DNA of 33,529 nt from Gemmatimonadota bacterium (GTDB lineage Bacteria > Gemmatimonadota > Gemmatimonadetes > Gemmatimonadales > Gemmatimonadaceae). The stretch covers positions 1-33,529 of the forward strand of contig JAQBPZ010000382.1 of assembly GCA_028287225.1 (NCBI GenBank), in the 5' to 3' direction. A model generated the notes under the pieces. That model was given only the letters and a program-made list of their open reading frames with translations. It was not told where the DNA came from and searched no databases. This document shows positions 27,565 through 33,529 of this stretch, piece by piece (position 1 is the stretch's first letter; the number at the start of each line of letters is the position of its first letter). A program made the translations under genes and the position numbers.

Positions 27565-28263
27565 ATGCCAGACACTGCTCCCGCAGCACCGCTCTCCGTC
27601 GGCATGCTGCTCTTCGACGGTGTCACCCAGCTCGATCTGACCGGTCCGTACGAGGTTCTCGCGCGGATGCCGAACACGCGCGTCAGCCTCGTCGCCGAGC
27701 ACCCGCGGCCCGTGCGCACCGAGTGGGGGCTGACGATCACGCCCGACGCCTCGTTCGACAGCGTGCCGGAGATCGATGTCCTCGTCGTGCCGGGCGGATG
27801 GGGCGTGGATGCCCAGCTCGAGAACGCGCGCGTGCTGGAGTTCCTGCGGTCGCGCGGCGCGCAGGCGAAGTACGTCACCTCCGTGTGCAGCGGCGCGCTC
27901 CTCCTCGGCGCGGCGGGCCTGCTCCGCGGCTATCGCGCCACCACCCACTGGCTCTCCCTCCCGCTCCTCGCGCAGTTCGGCGCCGAGCCGGTCGACGAGC
28001 GCGTCGTGCGCGACCGCAACCGCATCACCGGCGGCGGCGTGACCGCGGGCATCGACTTCGCGCTCGTCGTGGCATCGGAGCTCTTCGGCGCCCCCGTCGC
28101 ACAAGGCATCCAGCTGGCGATCGAGTATCGTCCGTCGCCCCCCTTCGACAGCGGGTCGCCGAGCACCGCGCCGAGCGACGTGGTGGAACGTGTACGGCAA
28201 TCGAGCGCACAGACTCTCGCGCGCCGGACGGCCATAGTCGAGCGCATCGGCCGCTCGCTATAG
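27565..28263 (+). CDS. DJ-1/PfpI family protein (isonitrile hydratase-like)
   Basis: The 232-residue protein has the DJ-1/PfpI (class I glutamine amidotransferase-like) fold. The nucleophile elbow is VTSVCSGALLLGAAGLL with Cys108. The N-terminal FDGVTQLDLTGPYEVLARMP with Asp24 and the TTHW following the elbow are typical of the cyclohexyl-isocyanide hydratase (InhA)-like subgroup, which is about 228 residues long. The usual Cys-Thr pair is Cys-Ser here. It has no AraC-type DNA-binding domain, so it is an enzyme-type member. Substrate and role are not known; isonitrile hydration is one possibility. The ATG at 27565 has no clear ribosome binding site. It is divergent from the frameshifted reductase, and the 266-base gap (27299-27564) shows nothing definite. 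Confidence 0.85.
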   Translation: MPDTAPAAPLSVGMLLFDGVTQLDLTGPYEVLARMPNTRVSLVAEHPRPVRTEWGLTITPDASFDSVPEIDVLVVPGGWGVDAQLENARVLEFLRSRGAQAKYVTSVCSGALLLGAAGLLRGYRATTHWLSLPLLAQFGAEPVDERVVRDRNRITGGGVTAGIDFALVVASELFGAPVAQGIQLAIEYRPSPPFDSGSPSTAPSDVVERVRQSSAQTLARRTAIVERIGRSL

Positions 28264-28310
28264 CAGTCAGGTCGCCGCGAGAACCCTGGTTGCTGTCCCG
28301 GCGTGCTCGG

Positions 28311-28354
28311 CCCTCCCCGCGCCCTCCGCGTTCTCCGCGGTCAAATGCTGTTGA
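28311..28354. repeat. remnant arm of a GCAGAGG/GCGGAGG-family element
   Basis: Sequence 'gcgccctccgcgttctccgc' followed by 'ggtcaaatgctgttga' matches the right arm of the palindromic elements at 2207-2438 and 13682-13768 (CCTCCGCG...GCGGTGAAACGCTGTT). No matching left arm is seen, so it is a decayed or half element between the convergent DJ-1-like and GAF genes. Confidence 0.55.
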
Positions 28355-28382
28355 CTGTCACTTCGCAGTCGTGGGTGTCCCC

Positions 28383-29792
28383 TCAACGCCTCGCGCGATC
28401 ACCCAGCTCGGCGTCCCGGAGAAACTGCGCGCGCTCCAGGGCGAGCGCGCACTGGTCGCCGAGTGCGTTGAAGAACGACCGCTCATCCTCGCTGAAATCA
28501 TGGGCGTGCTCGAAGACGAATGTGAGCGCTCCGATCGGCCCGCGCTGGGTCCGCAGCGGGACTGCCGCCCGCGCGCCCGTCCATGGCCGCACGCGCCAGA
28601 CGTCGACGGTCGGGTACGCGGCGAGATAGTCCTCGAAGTTCATGAACAGCGCGCCCGCCTCGAGCACGTCGCGCGCCATGCATGGCGTGGCGCGCGGAAA
28701 GCGATCGAACCGTTCCGCGATGTGCGACTGGATGCCCGCCTGGCGCAGGGTGATGAACTCCGTGCCGTCGTCGCTCAGGACGACCACGCCGCCGCCGAAC
28801 GCTCCGGAGGCCGCGAGTGCCTCGGTGATCACCACCTCCGCCACATCTGCATCGGTGACCGTGGCGCAGAGCGCGCTGGTCACGCGCTGCAGTCGCGTGA
28901 GGAGGTCGGTGGCGGCCTGTGCATGCAGCTCCGCCAATGCGGCGCGCGTGCGTTCGACGCGCTCGCTGTCGTTGAGGCGTGCGCGGTGCATCGCCTGCCC
29001 GCAGAGCTGCCCCAGCGTCACGACGAAACGACGCTCGGTCTCATCGAACAGGTGCGGTGTCGTGAAGCTGATCGCGAACACCCCCCTGACGTCCGTGCCG
29101 GTGCCGAACGGCACGGCGGCGATGGCCTGCGAGCGCATGCGCCGAACAGGATCGTACGCCGGCGCGTACCGTGCCCGGATGGCGTCGAGCGACTCCAGGA
29201 AGACCGGCGCCTGCTCGTGCCAGGCCGCGACGATCGGAAGCGACGCATCCAGCGGGATGCGCGCGAACTCCCGTCGCGTCTCCCCCGGTACGTCGACCGA
29301 CCCTACCATCTCCAGCGTGTCGCCGAACCGGCTCGGCATGAACACCGCGGCCATGTTGGCGCCAAGCGCATCCAGGGCCTCGGTGGCGACCGTGACGGCC
29401 ACCGCGTCCGACGCGAGCGCGTCCGAGAGCGCGGCGGCGATCCTGGCGATGGCCGCCGCCTGGCGAGCGAGCGCCGTACCGAGCTCGTGCTCGTCGGCGC
29501 GGGCGGCTTCGAGCCCGGAGGCGCGGGCCGCCAGCCCGTACAGCCGGTGCTCCACGTCGCTGGACAGATGGAGGAGACGGATGAATTGCCCGTGCGGGGC
29601 CGAGGATTCGCTCGACGCCAGGCGGAGCACTTCCTCCGCCACCCGCTCGGCACCCTCATGGGCCCGCTCGACCTCCTGGCCGAACGAACGCGAAACAGAT
29701 GGTTCGGCGGCATGGCCGGCCGCACCGTCAACAGGGGTCATGAACCTCGCCGGGATCGCATTGATATGCATGAGTTTTCCCGCAGAGCCCAT
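28383..29792 (-). CDS. tandem GAF-domain protein
   Basis: The product (469 residues from the farthest ATG) has an N-terminal helical region (about 35-115) and two GAF domains, roughly 115-285 and 295-462. GAF1 shows LGANMAAVFMPS...LPIVAAWHEQAPVFLES...AAVPFGTGTDVRGVFAISF; GAF2 shows SGAFGGGVVVLSDDG...RPWTGARAAVPLRTQRGPIGALTFVF. No kinase, cyclase, GGDEF or DNA-binding domain follows, so it senses a small molecule and signals to a partner, or is a sensory fragment. It has no membrane segment. Starts at 29792, 29771 or 29741 are all possible; 29771 has GGGA and 29741 has GAGG upstream. It is divergent from the M28 peptidase gene. Confidence 0.8.
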   Translation of the reverse strand: MGSAGKLMHINAIPARFMTPVDGAAGHAAEPSVSRSFGQEVERAHEGAERVAEEVLRLASSESSAPHGQFIRLLHLSSDVEHRLYGLAARASGLEAARADEHELGTALARQAAAIARIAAALSDALASDAVAVTVATEALDALGANMAAVFMPSRFGDTLEMVGSVDVPGETRREFARIPLDASLPIVAAWHEQAPVFLESLDAIRARYAPAYDPVRRMRSQAIAAVPFGTGTDVRGVFAISFTTPHLFDETERRFVVTLGQLCGQAMHRARLNDSERVERTRAALAELHAQAATDLLTRLQRVTSALCATVTDADVAEVVITEALAASGAFGGGVVVLSDDGTEFITLRQAGIQSHIAERFDRFPRATPCMARDVLEAGALFMNFEDYLAAYPTVDVWRVRPWTGARAAVPLRTQRGPIGALTFVFEHAHDFSEDERSFFNALGDQCALALERAQFLRDAELGDRARR

Positions 29793-29886
29793 GCCTCGGC
29801 GCGCGGGCCCACCATGGTAGTGCTATCCGTTGCTGTGATCGTACCCGACTTACCTCGAAAACCCCCGCGCCGCTTCCACCCGGCAT

Positions 29887-29936
29887 TCGAGGAGATCGCG
29901 AAGGTTCGCTGCCCATTCGCTGGAATTCGCGTACGA
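29887..29936. repeat. half copy of the GTACGCGA element
   Basis: On the minus strand this reads GTACGCGAATTCCAGCGAAT, then GGGCAGCGAACC and TTCGCGATCTCCTC. This parallels the left arm at 17363-17412 with several substitutions. A matching second arm is reduced to 'cgtacccgac' near 29840. It sits between the divergent GAF and M28 genes. Confidence 0.6.
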
Positions 29937-29981
29937 TGACCGCCCAGGCCGCGTGGCACAGGGCGGCAGGGTCGACGACGC

Positions 29982-30012
29982 TTGCCGCTGCGATGCCCGG
30001 CCGCCATATACT
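29982..30012 (+). promoter_or_regulatory. possible promoter of the M28 peptidase gene
   Basis: TTGCCG (29982-29987) and TATACT (30007-30012) are 19 bases apart and lie 36 bases before the peptidase ATG. The spacing is longer than the ideal 17 bases, but the same combination precedes fabI. Identified by eye only. Confidence 0.4.
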
Positions 30013-30047
30013 GCGCCTGAGACACTCACCCCGAGCACCGAACCGCC

Positions 30048-31568
30048 ATGCGCATCCAGGCTACCGCCCTCTGCCTCCTCGCCGCCCTCCCCGCCGCCGC
30101 CCAGACGGCGCGCCGAGGGGAGATCCCGCCCGCATTCGCCGCCGTGCGCGAGGCCGACCTTCGGCGCGACGTCGGGGAGATGGCGTCGCCCGGCATGCGC
30201 GGGCGCGAGGGCGGCACGAAAGACGAGCTGCGGGCATCCATGTGGCTTGCCGAGCGGTATCGCCGCATCGGGCTCGTGCCGATGGGCGAGGACGGCAGCT
30301 GGTTCCAGTGGTTCGACATGACGCGCACGCGCGTCTCCACCACCGCGAGCCACGCACGCATCGGGGGGCAGACGCTGACCCTGTTCGGCGACTTCATCCC
30401 GACGGGCGTCGTGCCCGCAGAGGCCAGCGGCGCCGTGCTGTGGGTGCAGGATGCGCGCGACACCACCGCCGACGTGCGCGGTCGGATCGTCGCGACACCG
30501 CTGCTCGCGCCCGCGCCGGCGACCATCCGCGCGAACAGCTACACCTACGCCACCCGGTACGCCGACGCCGCGATCGGCGGAACGCTCGCCCGCTTCGCGC
30601 GCCGCGGGGCGGCGGCGGTGATCCTCGTCGCGGACGCTCCCGTCGACAGCGCGTTCGCGGTCGTGTCCGACGCGCGCGTGCGCGGCGCCTACGACGTGGA
30701 CCGCGCCATCCCGCGAGCGGCGAACGGCTCCGACCGCGTGGCACCGCCGCCCGCGCTCGGCACCGGCCCAACGCCCGGCTTCCTCGTGCACGCCTCGATG
30801 CGCGAGGTGCTCGCCCAGCAGCCGCAGGCCGAGCTGTCGATCCGGCTCGAGCGGTTCACCGCGCCGTCGGTGAACGTGATCGGCATGGTGCGCGGCACCG
30901 ATCCGAAGCTGCGCGACGAATACGTGATCTACAGCTCGCACCAGGACGCCAACGGCGTGCGCGCCACCATGGAGGGTGACTCGGTGCACGCCGGTGCCGA
31001 CGACAACGCCTCCGTGAGCGCGGCCGGCCTCGCCGCGGCGCGGGCGTTCGTGCGCCAGCCGGGCAAGCGGTCCGTCCTGTTCATCAACCACGGCTCCGAG
31101 GAGCGCGGCCTGCTCGGCTCGCGCTACCATGCGGCGCATCCCGTCGTGCCGCTCGCGAAGGTCGTCGCGGTCCTCAACGGCGACATGATCGGCCGCAACA
31201 ACCCCGACTCGGCCGCGCTCCTCGGCACGCAGCCCCCGCATCGCAACTCGACCGACCTCGTGACGATGGCGCTGCGCGCGAACGCGCTGACAGGGAAGTT
31301 CATCCTCGACACGCTGTGGGATCGTCCGACGCATCCCGAGGGATGGTACTTCCGCAGCGACCACGTGCCGTACGCGCGCCAGAACGTGCCGGCGCTGATG
31401 TACACGACGAACCTGCATGAGGACTATCACACTCCGCGCGACAATCCGGAGAGCATCGACTACCCGAAGCTCACGCGTATGGCGCAGTGGATGTATCTCA
31501 CCGGGTGGTTCGTTGCCAACGCGGCCGAGCGGCCAAGGGTTGATCCCGGGTTCAAGCTGGAGCGTTAG
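30048..31568 (+). CDS. secreted M28-family zinc metallopeptidase
   Basis: The 506-residue protein carries a signal peptide (MRIQATALCLLAALPAAAQ, cleavage near residue 19) and should act in the periplasm or outside as an amino- or carboxypeptidase. A PA-domain-like insert covers about residues 110-270. The co-catalytic zinc site of family M28 is complete: His298 (YSSHQDANG), the Asp318-Asp319 pair (HAGADDNASVSA), Glu351-Glu352 (HGSEERGLLGS), Asp379 (LNGDMIGRN) and His461 (EDYHTPRDN). Length and order match secreted M28 proteins that are numerous in Gemmatimonadota. The start ATG at 30048 gives the signal peptide. No Shine-Dalgarno sequence is evident. It stands alone and its end is followed after 17 bases by a long palindromic element. 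Confidence 0.93.
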   Translation: MRIQATALCLLAALPAAAQTARRGEIPPAFAAVREADLRRDVGEMASPGMRGREGGTKDELRASMWLAERYRRIGLVPMGEDGSWFQWFDMTRTRVSTTASHARIGGQTLTLFGDFIPTGVVPAEASGAVLWVQDARDTTADVRGRIVATPLLAPAPATIRANSYTYATRYADAAIGGTLARFARRGAAAVILVADAPVDSAFAVVSDARVRGAYDVDRAIPRAANGSDRVAPPPALGTGPTPGFLVHASMREVLAQQPQAELSIRLERFTAPSVNVIGMVRGTDPKLRDEYVIYSSHQDANGVRATMEGDSVHAGADDNASVSAAGLAAARAFVRQPGKRSVLFINHGSEERGLLGSRYHAAHPVVPLAKVVAVLNGDMIGRNNPDSAALLGTQPPHRNSTDLVTMALRANALTGKFILDTLWDRPTHPEGWYFRSDHVPYARQNVPALMYTTNLHEDYHTPRDNPESIDYPKLTRMAQWMYLTGWFVANAAERPRVDPGFKLER

Positions 31569-31585
31569 CTACGCGAGCTTGGAGA

Positions 31586-31902
31586 GTACGCGAATCGTGC
31601 GAACCTTCGGAGCGAAGTGTCGCGCTCCTCTGAAAGTGCCTTAACGCAGAGGTCACAGAGGGAATACCGAGGGCGCAGAGGACTGCACTCGGGCGGCTCT
31701 GGTGCACTGATCCAACCTCCACATCCCCAGAACACCTTGATGCATTTTGGGGGTGCGAGAGCATGGCTCGGTGCGCAGAAGCCGACTGACGCAGTCCTCT
31801 GCGTTCCTCGCTGTTTCGCTCCGCGTCCTCTGTGTTGATGCAGTTCGCAGTTCCAAGAGGATCGCGAGAATTCGCTCCGAAGGTTCGCAGACATTCGCGT
31901 AC
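31586..31902. repeat. GTACGCGAA-tipped GCAGAGG element, copy A (flanks tesB)
   Basis: This 317-base element has inverted tips (GTACGCGAATCGTGCGAACC at 31586-31605; complement of GTACGCGAATGTCTGCGAAC ending at 31902), GCAGAGG arms inside, and a core with TTTTGGGGG (31745-31753) and GCTCGGTGCGC. It is nearly identical, in inverted orientation, to the element at 32832-33139: the first roughly 100 bases from the tip differ at one position. It lies between the convergent M28 peptidase and tesB genes. Confidence 0.9.
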
Positions 31903-31926
31903 CCTCCAAGCACGCGGAGCGAACAG

Positions 31927-32781
31927 CTATTTCGAGCCGACCCGGATAAGCCCTTCCTGTGCCACCGAGGCCACCAGCTCGCCCGACTGCGAGTGGATCG
32001 TCCCGCGCACGAAGCCGCGGGCACCGGCCGCGACGGGGCTGTCGGTGGAGTAGAGCAGCCACTCGTCGGCGCGGAAGGGCCGGTGCATCCAGAGCGAGTG
32101 ATCGAGCGACGCGAGGCGCAGACCCGGCGCGCGGTAGGCGATGCCGTGCGGCTGCAACGCCGTCACGAGCAGCCCGTAATCCGACGCATACGCCAGCACC
32201 GCCTGGTGGATCGCCGGGTCGTCCGGCAGGCGCCCATCCGCCCGGAACCACGCTCGGCGCACCGCCTCACGCGTCTCCGTCCCGTACGGGTGGATCGGCC
32301 GGACGTCGATCGGGCGGTCCTGGGTGACGACGCTGCGCAGGGGCTCGGGAATGCTGCTCGCGCGCTCGCGCAGCACCGTCAGCTCCGGGACGGTGCTCTC
32401 CGGGTCCGGAACCTCCCCCATCTCGATCTGGTGCTCGGGCCCGGGCTCCGTCACGTGGAAGGAGACGGAGAGGTTGAAGATCGCCTGCCCGTGCTGGATG
32501 GCCGTGACGCGCCGCGTCGTGAAGCTCCGTCCGTCGCGCAGGCGATCGACGAAGTAGACGATCGGCGCGGCCAGGTCGCCGGGGAGGATGAAGTAGCCGT
32601 GGGCGGAGTGGGCCTCGCGACCATCGGCGACGGTGCGACGGGCCGCGACGAGGGCCTGGGCGAACACCTGGCCGCCGTAGACCTGGCCGGTGCCGAGGTC
32701 GCGATTCTGGCCGCGGTAGATGTTGACCTCGAGGGGCTCGAGGTCGAGGAGGGCGACGAGTTCTGCGAGTGGCTTGGACAT
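31927..32781 (-). CDS. tesB: acyl-CoA thioesterase II
   Basis: TesB hydrolyses medium- and long-chain acyl-CoA to free fatty acid and CoA in the cytoplasm. The 284-residue length equals E. coli TesB (286), with two hotdog domains. Visible family features are IYRGQNRDLGTGQVYGGQVFAQAL (19-42), HSAHGYFILPGD, RSFTTRRVTAIQHGQAIF, and the active-site set Asp201 (ASDYGLL), Ser229 in LDHSLWMHRPF, and Gln275 (VAQEGLIR). E. coli has Thr at the Ser229 position, a conservative change. The start ATG is at 32781-32779. It is flanked on both sides by inverted copies of one palindromic element (31586-31902 and 32832-33139), and its promoter must lie in or next to the right copy. Confidence 0.93.
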   Translation of the reverse strand: MSKPLAELVALLDLEPLEVNIYRGQNRDLGTGQVYGGQVFAQALVAARRTVADGREAHSAHGYFILPGDLAAPIVYFVDRLRDGRSFTTRRVTAIQHGQAIFNLSVSFHVTEPGPEHQIEMGEVPDPESTVPELTVLRERASSIPEPLRSVVTQDRPIDVRPIHPYGTETREAVRRAWFRADGRLPDDPAIHQAVLAYASDYGLLVTALQPHGIAYRAPGLRLASLDHSLWMHRPFRADEWLLYSTDSPVAAGARGFVRGTIHSQSGELVASVAQEGLIRVGSK

Positions 32782-32831
32782 GCGAGCAATGTCGCCGGTC
32801 GCTTGTGGCGTTGCCAGCTGGGGCTCTGGTC

Positions 32832-33139
32832 GTACGCGAATCTTGCGAGCCTGCGGAGCGAATTGACGCGATGCCTTGGCAAGAGCATCAACACAGAGGA
32901 CGCAGAGGGAAACAGCGAGGAACGCAGAGGACTGCGTCAGTCGGCTTATGCGCACCGATCCATGCTCTCGCACCCCCAAAATGCATCGAAGTGTTTTTGG
33001 GCCGCGGGGTCGGATCGGTGCACCGGAGCGCGCCCGATGCAGTCCTCTGCGCCCTCGGTATTCCCTCTGTGACCTCTGCGTTAAGGCACTTTCAGAGGAT
33101 CGCGACACTTCGCTCCGAAGGTTCGCACGATTCGCGTAC
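32832..33139. repeat. GTACGCGAA-tipped GCAGAGG element, copy B (flanks tesB)
   Basis: This 308-base element is the inverted copy of that at 31586-31902. Its right tip (33139 leftward) and the following roughly 100 bases match copy A with one difference; the inner tip facing tesB is more diverged. The core contains CCCCCAAAA (32973-32981), TTTTTGGG and GCGCACCGATCC (32950-32961), the last an exact 12-base match with the element at 3601. It lies upstream of tesB and downstream of the small coiled-coil gene. Confidence 0.9.
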
Positions 33140-33163
33140 GAAGAAGGCCCGGCTGTGGCGGCG

Positions 33164-33472
33164 CTAATGCGGCGTGATGCTCCGCGGCGCCATCAGCTCG
33201 CCCGCGGCCCGGCGCGCGGGGAGCGACTCGCTCAACAGCCCGACCATGAACCGCTGCGCCTCCGAGATCCGCTCCACCTCGATGGCGATCGCGTCGACCG
33301 CTGCCTCGAGCCGCTCCTGGCGCTCCTCGTCGTGCGGGGCGCCGATCGCCGTCTTCCTCGGTGAGCCGAGGCGCCAGAGGACCCGGGCGCCGAGCCCGAT
33401 GGCGACGAGCGAGGCGATGCTGACGACGATGATCGTCATCACCTGGGCGAACTGCTGGACGTCTGATTCCAT
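33164..33472 (-). CDS. small single-TM coiled-coil protein
   Basis: The 102-residue product has one hydrophobic helix (about residues 10-32, VMTIIVVSIASLVAIGLGARVLW), a basic stretch (RLGSPRKT) that would be cytoplasmic, and then an acidic amphipathic helix (about 47-80, DEERQERLEAAVDAIAIEVERISEAQRFM) likely to form a coiled coil. It resembles the many small membrane-anchored proteins found across Gemmatimonadota, but I cannot name a family or function. I chose ATG at 33472, with GGAG about ten bases upstream; a GTG at 33505 would add 11 residues. Upstream sequence to the window end (33473-33529) shows nothing else. Confidence 0.7.
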   Translation of the reverse strand: MESDVQQFAQVMTIIVVSIASLVAIGLGARVLWRLGSPRKTAIGAPHDEERQERLEAAVDAIAIEVERISEAQRFMVGLLSESLPARRAAGELMAPRSITPH

Positions 33473-33529
33473 GGAAGGGCTCCGGGGGGTACTGTTTTCC
33501 TGCACTACGGGCCCGGGGCGGGGGAAGTT

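Overview
The window reads as a chromosomal segment of a GC-rich (roughly 68-70 % by eye), free-living Gram-negative-type bacterium. I infer Gemmatimonadota or a close relative. The reasons are a plant/chlamydia-type enoyl-ACP reductase, a large secreted Asp-box (sortilin/VPS10-like) protein, a secreted M28 peptidase, and many intergenic GCAGAGG-type palindromic repeats. No rRNA or other phylogenetic marker is present, so this placement is inference.

I call 24 intact genes and one frameshifted gene. Left part (1-8.4 kb): a multi-TM LPG-synthase/UPF0104-like protein, an alpha/beta hydrolase, a zinc-ribbon SAM methyltransferase, the 1122-residue Asp-box protein and fabI. Middle (8.5-18.4 kb): an orphan receiver-only response regulator, a two-HKD phospholipase D/cardiolipin-synthase-like protein, a PAP2 phosphatase paired with a 2H phosphoesterase, a group II PLP decarboxylase, cysK followed by an aldo/keto reductase, a translationally coupled ccdA-tlpA thiol-redox pair, and a secreted protein of unknown function. 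Right part (18.7-33.5 kb): a 1308-residue hybrid histidine kinase with two kinase cores, the first apparently ATPase-dead; a secreted protein of unknown function; a 69-residue disordered protein with a strong ribosome binding site; ettA with a strong terminator; a RibD-C/DHFR-like gene with a frameshift; a DJ-1/PfpI protein; a double-GAF protein; a secreted M28 peptidase; tesB; and a small membrane-anchored coiled-coil protein. Most genes are single or in pairs. There is no phage, IS transposase, CRISPR, tRNA or rRNA.

The striking content lies between the genes. Almost every intergenic gap over about 150 bp holds a long imperfect palindrome of 90-560 bp with no convincing gene. They fall into related families: GCAGAGG-arm elements; GTCGAAGGGG-arm elements with a shared core (CCCCAAAA plus GGATCGGTGCGC); elements bounded by a GTACGCGAA motif; a heptamer (CGAGTAA)n element around a 106-bp hairpin; and an array of seven small hairpins joined by TTGGCGG linkers. 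Elements nest (22.7-23.3 kb), recombine arms, and occur as inverted copies on both sides of tesB. Two of the families supply the stop codons of the genes running into them. I regard this set as the best candidate here for something undescribed: a modular, non-coding, probably mobile element family that may also work as bidirectional gene-end insulators.
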